Assembly (NCBI RefSeq): GCF_005217615.1
Contig: NZ_SZNK01000001.1
Location: 1-52,500 of the forward strand
Source of the DNA: Brevibacillus antibioticus
GTDB lineage: Bacteria; Bacillota; Bacilli; Brevibacillales; Brevibacillaceae
DNA: 52,500 bases
Direction: 5' to 3'
Within the stretch, counting starts at the first letter, position 1, and the number at the start of each line of letters is the position of its first letter. A program made the translations under genes and the position numbers. Positions 45,860 through 52,500 of the stretch are shown here, one piece after another. Under the pieces are notes generated by a model that was not told the DNA's origin, did not search any database, and saw nothing but the letters and a program-made list of their open reading frames with translations.

Positions 45860-46357
45860 CTACCGATTATCGACTTTCTCCGGATACATATCATGATTCA
45901 TCATCCGATGGCTCGCCATCTCCTCGTACTTCGTCCCCGGTTTCCCGTAGTTGCAATACGGATCAATCGAGATGCCGCCGCGTGGAGTGAACTTGCCCCA
46001 TACCTCGATGTAGCGCGGGTCCATCAGCTTGATCAAGTCGTTCATGATGACGTTCACGCAATCTTCGTGGAAATCGCCGTGATTGCGGAAGCTAAACAGG
46101 TACAGCTTGAGCGACTTGCTCTCTACCATTTTGATGTCAGGAATGTAGCTGATATAGATCGTCGCAAAATCCGGCTGGCCGGTAATCGGGCACAGGCTGG
46201 TGAATTCCGGGCAGTTGAATTTTACGAAATAATCGCGGTACGGATGCTTGTTGTCAAAAGACTCCAATACGCTCGGGTCATAGGAGTAGTTGTACGTTGT
46301 GCCTTGATTCCCCAAAAGAGTGAGGGAGGATAAATCGCGTTCTTGTTGATGTGCCAT
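45860..46357 (-). CDS. queF: NADPH-dependent 7-cyano-7-deazaguanine reductase
   Basis: A 165-residue unimodular QueF of the T-fold family, reducing preQ0 nitrile to preQ1 amine, the last free-base step of queuosine synthesis. The catalytic cysteine and signature are [22 protein letters not shown] (about residues 51-72); the NADPH/dimer region [20 protein letters not shown] (about 80-99) is also canonical. It lies 42 bp after queE on the same strand and completes the queC-D-E-F operon under a preQ1 riboswitch. Confidence 0.95.
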   Translation of the reverse strand: MAHQQERDLSSLTLLGNQGTTYNYSYDPSVLESFDNKHPYRDYFVKFNCPEFTSLCPITGQPDFATIYISYIPDIKMVESKSLKLYLFSFRNHGDFHEDCVNVIMNDLIKLMDPRYIEVWGKFTPRGGISIDPYCNYGKPGTKYEEMASHRMMNHDMYPEKVDNR

Positions 46358-46399
46358 ATGAGTACAGTCCTCTTTTCTTCCATGAGAGTAAAATATCGT

Positions 46400-47119
46400 T
46401 TACACGCCTCGTTTATTGCCCCAGACAAGCGCATGTAGTTGGGGCAGAACCTTCGCGTCATTCATGTCAGGTGTCGCCATCGCCTGATCGATTAGCCATT
46501 CAAAGCTCTCCAAAAGCTTATCCCGAAGCCGAGGTGTATCAGCGTCCGACAGATCACTGTTTCCTGGCTGCAAGTAGAAAGGTACCTCTGGAAAACGCTG
46601 ATGAATCGTCTGTGCATAGGCAAAGTCGGTGTCATCGAAAACAACCACTTTCAGGCTAAGTCCTGGATGTTTTTGTTCCAAAAGCTCGTGTACAATTCGA
46701 TCAAGTGTTTGAAAATCTGTTTCCATCCCGGAACTAGGCGGCTTCGGTGAAATCGTAATGTCGTCAATCAGTGGAAGCCATGCTTGCCACTTGCTGCCTT
46801 GTGTTTCGATTGCTGTGCGAATGCCATGCTCCTTCAAAAGGGCGATTAAGTCGCCGATGCCAGCCAAAAGCGCAGGATTTCCCCCGGAGATTGTGACATG
46901 GGAAAAACGGTCCCCGCCTAAACGGGTAAGCTCCTCCCAGATCGCCTCAGGTGACATTTGCTGGATTTCATCGCGGGCAGATCCATCCCACGTAAAAGCG
47001 GAGTCGCACCAGTTGCAACGATAGTCACAGCCAGCTGTTCGCACAAACATCGTTTTTTGTCCGATAACCATTCCTTCGCCCTGAATCGTAGGGCCGAATA
47101 TTTCCAAGACCGGGATCAT
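46400..47119 (-). CDS. queE: 7-carboxy-7-deazaguanine synthase (radical SAM)
   Basis: A 239-residue radical SAM enzyme converting 6-carboxytetrahydropterin to 7-carboxy-7-deazaguanine. The iron-sulfur cysteines are in GCDYRCNWCD (CxxxCxxC, about residues 30-37); IFGPTIQGEGMVIGQKTMFVR precedes them, and TISGGNPA (about 75-82) is the SAM-binding GGE equivalent. ATG 47119 overlaps the queD stop (ATGA). A longer frame to 47257 runs inside queD and is not the start. Confidence 0.94.
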   Translation of the reverse strand: MIPVLEIFGPTIQGEGMVIGQKTMFVRTAGCDYRCNWCDSAFTWDGSARDEIQQMSPEAIWEELTRLGGDRFSHVTISGGNPALLAGIGDLIALLKEHGIRTAIETQGSKWQAWLPLIDDITISPKPPSSGMETDFQTLDRIVHELLEQKHPGLSLKVVVFDDTDFAYAQTIHQRFPEVPFYLQPGNSDLSDADTPRLRDKLLESFEWLIDQAMATPDMNDAKVLPQLHALVWGNKRGV

Positions 47120-47604
47120 TCCATCATCCACTCCCGTCTTGCCTCTGCATAGCTGGTCGGAGTCTCGAACAGGCGAACGAACTCCACACGAGCGCCGTTG
47201 TAGCGGTCGCGGTAAGCATCTGACTGCAATTGCTTTTCCATCTCTTCGAAAATCCACACGACCATGTTTTCGGCAGTGGTATTCATCGGAGGGAGCATTT
47301 CATTCAGATAGCGGTGATCCAAATATATTTCGATGTGCTCTTTCCAGATTTGCTTGATGTCACCGAAATCGATCACGAGTCCGATCTCGTCCGGAAAGCC
47401 ACTGATGCCAAAGACGACCGTGTACGTATGGCCGTGGAGGTTTTTGCACTTTCCTTCATAGGCGTGCAGATGATGTGCAGCGTCAAAAGTAAATTCCTTG
47501 CTTACCAAAACGCGTTTGTTATGGTAGCGAAGCTGTGATTTTTGAATATGGGTACCCAGTGCCTGCATGCGATCGACGATACGAAAATCAAAGTTCGCGC
47601 TCAT
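47116..47604 (-). CDS. queD: 6-carboxy-5,6,7,8-tetrahydropterin synthase
   Basis: A 162-residue PTPS-family zinc enzyme producing 6-carboxytetrahydropterin from dihydroneopterin triphosphate. Zinc ligands and the catalytic cysteine are in FDAAHHLHAYEGKCKNLHGHTY (about residues 41-62), and DHRYLNEM (about 96-103) is the second conserved block. The N-terminal ~30 residues extend beyond typical E. coli QueD. Start and stop overlap with queC and queE respectively. Confidence 0.94.
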   Translation of the reverse strand: MSANFDFRIVDRMQALGTHIQKSQLRYHNKRVLVSKEFTFDAAHHLHAYEGKCKNLHGHTYTVVFGISGFPDEIGLVIDFGDIKQIWKEHIEIYLDHRYLNEMLPPMNTTAENMVVWIFEEMEKQLQSDAYRDRYNGARVEFVRLFETPTSYAEARREWMME

Positions 47605-48272
47605 CAGGCTTGTTCTCCAGGTTGATTTTTCTCAGAAAGATACGTGTCCAGTCCGGCTTTTCGCAGGTGGCAGGCAGGGCATTCGCCACAGCCGTCTCCT
47701 TTGATACCGTTATAGCAGGTGAGGGTTTTTTCGCGAATATAGGTGAAGGCACCCAGATCGTCTGCCAGCTTCCACGTTTGTGCTTTGTTCAGCCACATGA
47801 GCGGCGTGTGAATCACAAACGGATAATCCATCGACAAATTCAAGGTCACATTGAGTGATTTGATAAAGGCGTCACGGCAGTCGGGATAACCGCTAAAATC
47901 CGTTTCGCATACACCAGTAATCAAGTGACGTGCTCCTCGTTGCTTGGCGAAAACGCTCGCAAAGGAAAGGAACAACAAGTTGCGTCCCTCAACGAACGTG
48001 GATGGCAATTGGCCTTCTTCTTGGGTAATGTCAATATCTGTGCGGGTGAGTGCATTGGGCGCGAGCTGATTTAACAGACTCATGTCCAATACGGAGTTTT
48101 TGACGCCGAGTTCTGCGGCAATTTGCTGGGCGCACTCGATCTCCAGCTTGTGTCGCTGCCCATAGTCAAACGTGAGGGTTTCTACTTCGCCGAATTGCTC
48201 TTTTGCCCAAAACAGGCAGGTAGTGCTGTCCTGACCTCCGCTAAAGACGACAACGGCTTTTTCCTTTTTCAT
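47604..48272 (-). CDS. queC: 7-cyano-7-deazaguanine synthase
   Basis: A 222-residue ATP-dependent enzyme converting 7-carboxy-7-deazaguanine to preQ0. The PP-loop is [13 protein letters not shown] (about residues 7-19); the C-terminal zinc site is [19 protein letters not shown] (about 190-208) with the four cysteines. ATG at 48272 is behind AAAAGGAG. First gene of the queC-D-E-F operon, controlled by the preQ1 riboswitch upstream. Confidence 0.95.
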   Translation of the reverse strand: MKKEKAVVVFSGGQDSTTCLFWAKEQFGEVETLTFDYGQRHKLEIECAQQIAAELGVKNSVLDMSLLNQLAPNALTRTDIDITQEEGQLPSTFVEGRNLLFLSFASVFAKQRGARHLITGVCETDFSGYPDCRDAFIKSLNVTLNLSMDYPFVIHTPLMWLNKAQTWKLADDLGAFTYIREKTLTCYNGIKGDGCGECPACHLRKAGLDTYLSEKNQPGEQA

Positions 48273-48368
48273 TGCTCTCCATCTCCTTTTAATTATCGAA
48301 GAAAGAGAGTTCTTGAACTTTCCTGCAAAAAAACAAAAACAATACCAAAGAAAGGTACTGTTATCCAG

Positions 48369-48405
48369 CTTAGTTTTTTATAGAGGGAGTTCGCGAACCT
48401 CTCCC
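48369..48405 (-). promoter_or_regulatory. preQ1 class I riboswitch
   Basis: Read on the minus strand this is GGGAGAGGTTCGCGAACTCC followed by CTCTATAAAAAACTAAG, matching the minimal preQ1-I aptamer: P1 stem AGAGG/CCTCT, loop and A-rich tail AAAAAACTA that closes the pseudoknot. It lies about 100 nt ahead of queC. Downstream, TACC..GGTA with a T-rich tail (about 48359-48325 on the minus strand) may be the terminator it governs. Confidence 0.9.
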
Positions 48406-48457
48406 GTGCAGATACACGGATTTCTTATTTGTGGAACCCAAATGGGCACCTTGAGAC

Positions 48458-48463
48458 ATTATA
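48458..48463 (-). promoter_or_regulatory. -10 element of the que operon
   Basis: On the minus strand a perfect TATAAT (48463-48458) lies about 55 nt before the riboswitch. No good -35 is seen at the standard distance. Confidence 0.5.
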
Positions 48464-48572
48464 CAACAATCATCGCTGAAGTGGGGGATTATCTCGCTTG
48501 GAAAAAGATTGACGGATGGAGGGTGCTACTGCTAGTGTTTTTTTCATAATCGATCAACATGGAGTGGAGCGG

Positions 48573-49589
48573 GTGATTTTGATGAGAGATGTCCCACTAG
48601 TGGAAGAATATCGCGGCGGCATTCTTGAGAACGTACACAACGGCATCGTGTGCGGCGTGAATGAAAAAGGAGAGGTGCTTTATCGGGCAGGCGATGTGAA
48701 TCATATCACCTTATTGCGTTCAGCAGCTAAGCCCTTTCAAGCCATTCCCATCGCTAAACGTAAAATTGATGAAAAATTCGGACTGAATAACAGCGAAGCA
48801 GCACTCTTTGCAGCCTCACATCGTGGTGAAGTTTATCATATGGAAGGCTTGGAGTCGATTTTACGAAAAACCGGCATTCAGGAAGACGAATTGCTTACTT
48901 GCCCGACGTATCCGCTCAACGAGGAGCCGAAGTTTGCTTGCTTGTCCCAAGGCATAGAAAAACGCAGGCTCTTTCATAACTGTGCGGGAAAGCATTTGGG
49001 GTACTGGGCACTGTCGAAGGATCAAGGATATTCCACTCATGATTACTACAAGGCAGAGCATCCAGCGCAACAGGAGGCATTAGAGGTGTTTGCCAATCTG
49101 GCTGACTATCCAAAAGAGCAGGTACAGCTAAGCGTTGACGGCTGTGGCTTCCCGGTTTTTGCATTGCCGCTCAAGAACCTGGCGATCGCATATCTAAAGC
49201 TGGCGTGCCCGGATCTGATCGAGGATCACACGACGCGTGAGGCAGTAGAGAGAGTGACAGGCTGGATGACGAGCAGTCCCGAGATCATTGCCAGTCACAA
49301 CTTCATCTGTACAGCTCTTCTAATGGATGAAAATATAATCGCCAAAGGCGGAGCAATGGGTGTGTACGGCTTTGCTTTGAAAAAGGAGAGACTCAGCTTC
49401 TCGTTAAAGGTACTGAATGGCTCTGAATTAGTATGGCCGCTTATCATCGCGTCGATCTTGGAGCAGATTCAGTATGATAATCAGGAAACCATCGACCGAC
49501 TGCATGCACTGGCGCCAAAAGCTATTAAAAACGACAATCAGTTGGTGGTCGGGGAGAAACGACCCGTTTTTGTCTTGAACAAATGCTAA
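48573..49589 (+). CDS. Asparaginase II-type protein (PF06089)
   Basis: A protein of about 338 residues in the Asparaginase_II (Rhizobium AnsA-like) family, hydrolysing asparagine to aspartate and ammonia. Conserved blocks: EYRGGILENVHNGIVCGV (about residues 11-28), LLRSAAKPFQAIPI (about 52-65, with the serine-lysine pair), LFAASHRGE (about 87-95), NCAGKHLG (about 144-151), and VDGCGFPVFALPL (about 202-214). The start is uncertain: GTG 48573 or ATG 48582, with GGAGTGGAG upstream; the frame's first ATG (48516) lies too far upstream. Confidence 0.85.
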   Translation: MILMRDVPLVEEYRGGILENVHNGIVCGVNEKGEVLYRAGDVNHITLLRSAAKPFQAIPIAKRKIDEKFGLNNSEAALFAASHRGEVYHMEGLESILRKTGIQEDELLTCPTYPLNEEPKFACLSQGIEKRRLFHNCAGKHLGYWALSKDQGYSTHDYYKAEHPAQQEALEVFANLADYPKEQVQLSVDGCGFPVFALPLKNLAIAYLKLACPDLIEDHTTREAVERVTGWMTSSPEIIASHNFICTALLMDENIIAKGGAMGVYGFALKKERLSFSLKVLNGSELVWPLIIASILEQIQYDNQETIDRLHALAPKAIKNDNQLVVGEKRPVFVLNKC

Positions 49590-49607
49590 TAACGGAGGCG
49601 AAGGATC

Positions 49608-50288
49608 ATGCTACTGGAAGTGATTGCGACTTCAGTTGAGGATGCAAAACGTGCCGAGCAGGGCGGAGCTGACAGGCTGGAGCTCATCTCGGGAATTTTA
49701 GAGGGAGGCATTACTCCGAGCTGGGGATTGATTGAGGCAGTAGTCAAGGCTGTTTCCATCCCGGTAAACGTCATGGTGCGACCGCATAGCCAATCGTTTT
49801 GCTATACAGTAGAAGAACTTGCAGTCATGCGGCAGGATGTACGTATCATCCGTGAACTTGGGGCAGCAGGTGTCGTATTTGGTATGCTGACTCCAGAAAA
49901 TAAGCTCGACCAGCGGGGGTTGGAGCTGTTACTTGGTGAGTCAGATGCATTGAATGTGACGTTCCATCGTGCTTTTGATGATGCTGTGGATCAAATGGAA
50001 GCAGCACGTATTCTCTTGGAATATCCCCAGGTCGGCACCATTCTTACTTCTGGGGGCAAGAAGACGGCGATCGAAGGAGTCGATTGCATCGAACAGCTCG
50101 TCAAGCTGACTGAGAACACACAGCTCACGATTTTGGCAGGGAGTGGATTGTCGCAGGCTAACGTGGGAGAGCTTGTGAAACGTACGGGTGTTAAAGAGGT
50201 TCATTTTGGATCGGCCGTACGAGAAGAGGGACAGACGCTCCGATACGTCGATGCAGAGCGAGTGGCCGCGATCAAGCAAATACTGTAA
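49608..50288 (+). CDS. cutC: CutC family protein
   Basis: A 226-residue TIM-barrel protein of the CutC family. Landmarks: RAEQGGADRLELISGILEGGITPS (about residues 15-38), VMVRPHS (about 56-62), GAAGVVFGMLTPENKLD (about 85-101), TFHRAFDDAVD (about 117-127) and SGGKKTAIEG (about 145-154). Originally linked to copper homeostasis in E. coli; that role is debated and the reaction is unknown. The ATG lies 18 bp after the asparaginase stop with ACGGAGGCG, so the two are probably one operon. Confidence 0.93.
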   Translation: MLLEVIATSVEDAKRAEQGGADRLELISGILEGGITPSWGLIEAVVKAVSIPVNVMVRPHSQSFCYTVEELAVMRQDVRIIRELGAAGVVFGMLTPENKLDQRGLELLLGESDALNVTFHRAFDDAVDQMEAARILLEYPQVGTILTSGGKKTAIEGVDCIEQLVKLTENTQLTILAGSGLSQANVGELVKRTGVKEVHFGSAVREEGQTLRYVDAERVAAIKQIL

Positions 50289-50316
50289 ACATAAAACAAG
50301 CTGACACCTTACTTTT

Positions 50317-50730
50317 ACAGGGTAGCCGGCTTGGTGTGCATTTGCTTGGACTCTTTTTGCGAGGGAGTAGCTCGGAACGGTCTCACGGGAAACCAAATCC
50401 GGACCGAGCACCAAAAACGATAGGGAAATGGCGGAAAACAAACAAGCGCAACCGTAAATGGCTCCTCGCAAAAAAGCTGGCGTGAGCTGTTGTTTTGCAT
50501 CGAGAAGTGGAGTAATCATAAGGAAAACAACCAACTCCGAGAAGGGAAAAGCCGTGACTGCAAACATTCCTCTTATAACGGGCTTTATGCCATTTTTCAA
50601 GAAGGGGAAAAGGGTCCGTACAGATAGCGCCGTTGATTAACACAGCCCCCAAAAATCCGATCAATCCTGATAGCCAACCATCGTGACTCGCTTCAGTGGC
50701 AGGTATGGAAGGTATGATCAAGATGGAATT
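50317..50730 (-). pseudogene. Remnant of GerAB-type spore germination permease
   Basis: On the minus strand one frame (about 50721-50600) reads IIPSIPATEASHDGWLSGLI followed by GFLGAVLINGAICT, like the first membrane region of GerAB/GerKB. Another frame (about 50600-50330) reads VIRGMFAVTAFPFSELVVFL and then LRGAIYGCACLFSAI and SLSFLVLGPDLVSRETVPSY, matching the middle of the same family (VTFAFPFGELVVF...VLG). The pieces are in different frames and the remaining ~250 residues are missing. It is a decayed gene of an endospore germinant receptor. Confidence 0.65.
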
Positions 50731-50786
50731 TACGTATTATTTCCAGGTTCCGGATGGATAAACGAACGGTAAGTTAGTACCGTATC

Positions 50787-50816
50787 TTGTCTGAGTTGTT
50801 TTCGGAATAGTATGAT
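50787..50816 (+). promoter_or_regulatory. Promoter of the beta-lactamase-fold gene
   Basis: TTGTCT (50787-50792), 18-bp spacer, TATGAT (50811-50816), with a leader of about 45 nt. Confidence 0.5.
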
Positions 50817-50867
50817 AATAATAGAGCGTCAAGAAACTACTAGCAGTGGGAGAAGGGAAGAAAAGCT

Positions 50868-51674
50868 GTGGAGCTGGAAAAAAGGTTGTCGGCCATTATC
50901 GGACAAGCGGAGGGGACTTGGGGCGTCGTTGTAGAGGAACAAGGCTCAGCGAAAGGAATCCGCTTTGAACATGTACCAGACGAGCTGTTTATTGCAGAAA
51001 GTGTGATCAAAGTACCGATCATGGCAGCGGTTTTTGCGGCAAGAGAGCAAGGGCATTTTCGATTGGATGATCAGCTTGTTCTACGCCAAGAGGATTTGGT
51101 GGGGGGATCGGGGATTCTGTACGCGTTATCTCCAGGCTTGAAGCTTACGATTCGCGACTTGGTGACCCTCATGATTATTCAGAGCGACAATACGGCAACA
51201 AATGTGCTGATTGATTTGGTAGGGAAAGCGCAGATCGACCAGACCATGTGCGATTTGGGAATGCGCCAAAGCTATTACTCACGCAAGCTGATGATTTATC
51301 CACTCGACATCACTGAAAACAATAAGATAACGGCTAGGGATGTTGCGAATATGCTAGGTCAAATGGCAACGGGCAGTTATTTGTCCGAGCGTGCTTGTAA
51401 AGAGATGCTCGCCATTATGAAAAAGCAGCAAGTTCGAAATGGTCTGCCGTCCCAATTGCCAAATGAGGAAGAATCCCATTATCCTGCATGGGAACTGCCG
51501 TGTAAATCGGGCTGGGATACGGGCAGACAGCATGATGTAGGCTTGCTGTATACGAAAAATCGATGCTTTTCCATTACGGCCTTATCCAAAGATGTAACGG
51601 CTCAATCCGCTCTGAACACATTAGGATTACTGGGAAGAGCTGTGTATGACTACGCTATTTTGGCTGTCGATTAG
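50868..51674 (+). CDS. Class A beta-lactamase-fold serine hydrolase, no signal peptide
   Basis: A 268-residue protein with SVIK as SxxK (about residue 44), SDN (about 105, QSDNTATN) and KSG in place of KTG (about 213, CKSGWDTGRQHDVGLLY). It lacks the EPELN of true class A enzymes; DITENNKITARDVANML occupies the region. There is no signal peptide (MELEKRLSAIIGQAEGTWG), so it is predicted cytoplasmic, like the one at 12778. The GTG start has GAAGGGAAG upstream. Function: unknown serine hydrolase; not a convincing resistance gene. Confidence 0.85.
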   Translation: MELEKRLSAIIGQAEGTWGVVVEEQGSAKGIRFEHVPDELFIAESVIKVPIMAAVFAAREQGHFRLDDQLVLRQEDLVGGSGILYALSPGLKLTIRDLVTLMIIQSDNTATNVLIDLVGKAQIDQTMCDLGMRQSYYSRKLMIYPLDITENNKITARDVANMLGQMATGSYLSERACKEMLAIMKKQQVRNGLPSQLPNEEESHYPAWELPCKSGWDTGRQHDVGLLYTKNRCFSITALSKDVTAQSALNTLGLLGRAVYDYAILAVD

Positions 51675-51732
51675 ATCGGCAGCTTTTTCATTTATGGATG
51701 GCTAAAACTTGCTTGGAAGCGCCTGGAATCAC

Positions 51733-51769
51733 GAGAACCGCTTCTCCATGAGCGGCTCTGACTTTTTAG
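51733..51769 (+). terminator. Terminator after serine hydrolase gene
   Basis: GAGAACCGCT (51733-51742) pairs with AGCGGCTCT (51751-51759), followed by GACTTTTT. Confidence 0.7.
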
Positions 51770-52113
51770 CCAAGTGGAACGAAAGGGTGATGTCCATTTA
51801 CGCAAGACAGGCGTTTCGAGTGATCCCAAGCCACTTCATCTACTCCCATTCTATTATGGATTTAAGATACTTTCTTCCAATACAGCATACTTGCTGCGTC
51901 AGCATCTTCTGTGTAATACCCGGTATTACACAAAATAACGCATTTGATTTCCTCCTGAATAGGTACTTTTTAGTGCCTATCACACAAAAAAGTGCGTACT
52001 TTTTCTTTTGGCTAGTTTCTCTCATAATAACACTTGTCAAACGACATGAAGCACATTTAGGTGACTGGAAACAGTCATACTACCATAGAGTACAAGGACG
52101 GAGGAGACAAGTT
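51770..52113. other. Intergenic region with hairpins upstream of aldo/keto reductase
   Basis: No gene is called. The stretch 51910-52010 contains a perfect 11-bp inverted repeat (TGTGTAATACC-C-GGTATTACACA, 51911-51933), ATAGGTAC..GTGCCTAT (about 51959-51980) and AAAAAGT..ACTTTTT (about 51989-52004), plus two related direct repeats (TATTACACAAAATAACGCA and TATCACACAAAAAAGTGCGT). On the minus strand AGGAGG precedes an ATG with only four further codons. A TGACTG..CAGTCA hairpin lies at about 52052-52068. Confidence 0.5.
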
Positions 52114-52500
52114 ATGCCAAAACATTTGCAAGATACAACTACACTGTACAACGGAGTAAAAATGCCTTGGATGGGTCTCGGTGTTTTTAAAGTAGAGGAA
52201 GGTCAGGAGCTCGAGCTAGCTGTAAAAAACGCAATCAAGCATGGCTACCGCAATATCGACACAGCCGCTATTTATAACAACGAAGAGGGTGTTGGCCGTG
52301 GAATCCGTGCAGGTTTGCAGGAAGCGGGCATTACTCGGGAAGATCTTTTTGTCACCTCGAAAGTATGGAATGCGGATTTAGGGTATGAGTCTACGCTGCA
52401 AGCATATGAAACGAGCCTGAAAAAACTCGGGCTGGAATACTTGGACTTGTACCTCATTCACTGGCCAGTAGAAGGAAAGTTCAAAGAAGCATGGAGAGCA
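52114..52500 (+). CDS. Aldo/keto reductase, N-terminal part (cut by window end)
   Basis: The first 129 codons of an AKR superfamily protein (YvgN/YtbE-like, usually about 275-280 residues). The characteristic segments are [18 protein letters not shown] (about residues 13-30), [22 protein letters not shown] (about 44-65, with catalytic Asp and Tyr), [13 protein letters not shown] (about 78-90, catalytic Lys) and [15 protein letters not shown] (about 108-122, catalytic His). These enzymes reduce aldehydes such as methylglyoxal with NADPH. ATG 52114 has GGAGGAG upstream. The rest lies outside the window. Confidence 0.92.
   Translation, partial: MPKHLQDTTTLYNGVKMPWMGLGVFKVEEGQELELAVKNAIKHGYRNIDTAAIYNNEEGVGRGIRAGLQEAGITREDLFVTSKVWNADLGYESTLQAYETSLKKLGLEYLDLYLIHWPVEGKFKEAWRA

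Noticed and set aside
46400..47257. Longer N-terminus for queE (285 codons)
   Set aside because: The extension lies within queD in another frame; ATG 47119 overlaps the queD stop and begins the conserved QueE sequence.
1..52500. CRISPR array, tRNA or rRNA genes, prophage
   Set aside because: No regularly spaced repeats, no cloverleaf-type sequences and no phage structural genes were seen. The only mobile element found is the IS, plus the palindromic repeats.

Overview
The window reads as chromosomal DNA of an aerobic, spore-forming low-to-mid-GC Firmicute, most likely Brevibacillus or a close relative in Paenibacillaceae. Pointers are strong Gram-positive Shine-Dalgarno sites with frequent TTG/GTG starts, a SpoIIP-type amidase, the remnant of a GerAB-type germination permease, a cydABCD operon preceded by two Rex-type operators, a queCDEF operon behind a class I preQ1 riboswitch, and small Bacillus-type families (YezD, DUF2325, YdcZ). 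The genus is an inference; no 16S or tRNA gene is present.

Layout. 1-2.5 kb: CapA-like protein, VOC protein, then about 800 bp of non-coding DNA with a 219-bp palindromic repeat, a candidate structured RNA, a terminator, three palindromes in a row and a promoter. 2.5-8.5 kb: a complete oligopeptide ABC importer (SBP, two permeases, two ATPases) interrupted between oppC and oppD by an inverted copy of the palindromic repeat. 8.7-11 kb: yezD and DUF2325 genes, then a 1551-bp IS1182-family element that landed in a terminator hairpin, duplicated 20 bp of it, and encodes its transposase in two frames joined by an A_AAA_AAG slippery site. 11-17 kb: a second peptide-binding lipoprotein, two serine hydrolases of beta-lactamase fold, a DEDDh exonuclease, a double GNAT protein. 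17-24.5 kb: TagO/WecA-like transferase, GNAT pseudogene, MgtC-like protein, third palindromic repeat with a second copy of the structured RNA, M29 aminopeptidase, YdcZ transporter, Crp/Fnr regulator, beta-hydroxyacid dehydrogenase, AI-2E transporter. 24.7-33.7 kb: a large secreted WG-repeat protein, GNATs (one fused to a RidA domain), thioesterase, SH3-SpoIIP cell-wall hydrolase, pentapeptide-repeat protein. 33.8-41.6 kb: ECF sigma/anti-sigma pair and cydABCD. 41.7-48.5 kb: mostly minus-strand genes including signal peptidase, truncated haemoglobin, a 36-residue-repeat secreted protein and queCDEF. 48.5-52.5 kb: asparaginase, cutC, a gerAB pseudogene, another beta-lactamase-fold protein and an aldo/keto reductase cut by the window end.

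The best candidate for something undescribed is the pair of dispersed elements. (1) A ~218-bp imperfect palindrome occurs three times, and differences between copies are matched in the opposite arm, including a changed A-tract/T-tract length. (2) In two of the three places it is followed, 80-90 bp downstream in the same orientation, by a module with an 18-bp stem whose sequence differs but stays paired, closed by a 43-nt loop that is nearly identical. Conserved loop with covarying stem is what a functional RNA looks like. I do not recognise the family. With only two or three copies and no database search, this remains a hypothesis.

Functional themes: peptide import and turnover (Opp system, orphan SBP, aminopeptidase, serine hydrolases), envelope maintenance (TagO-like, SH3-SpoIIP, signal peptidase, ECF sigma pair), low-oxygen respiration (cytochrome bd and its assembly exporter) and queuosine precursor synthesis.
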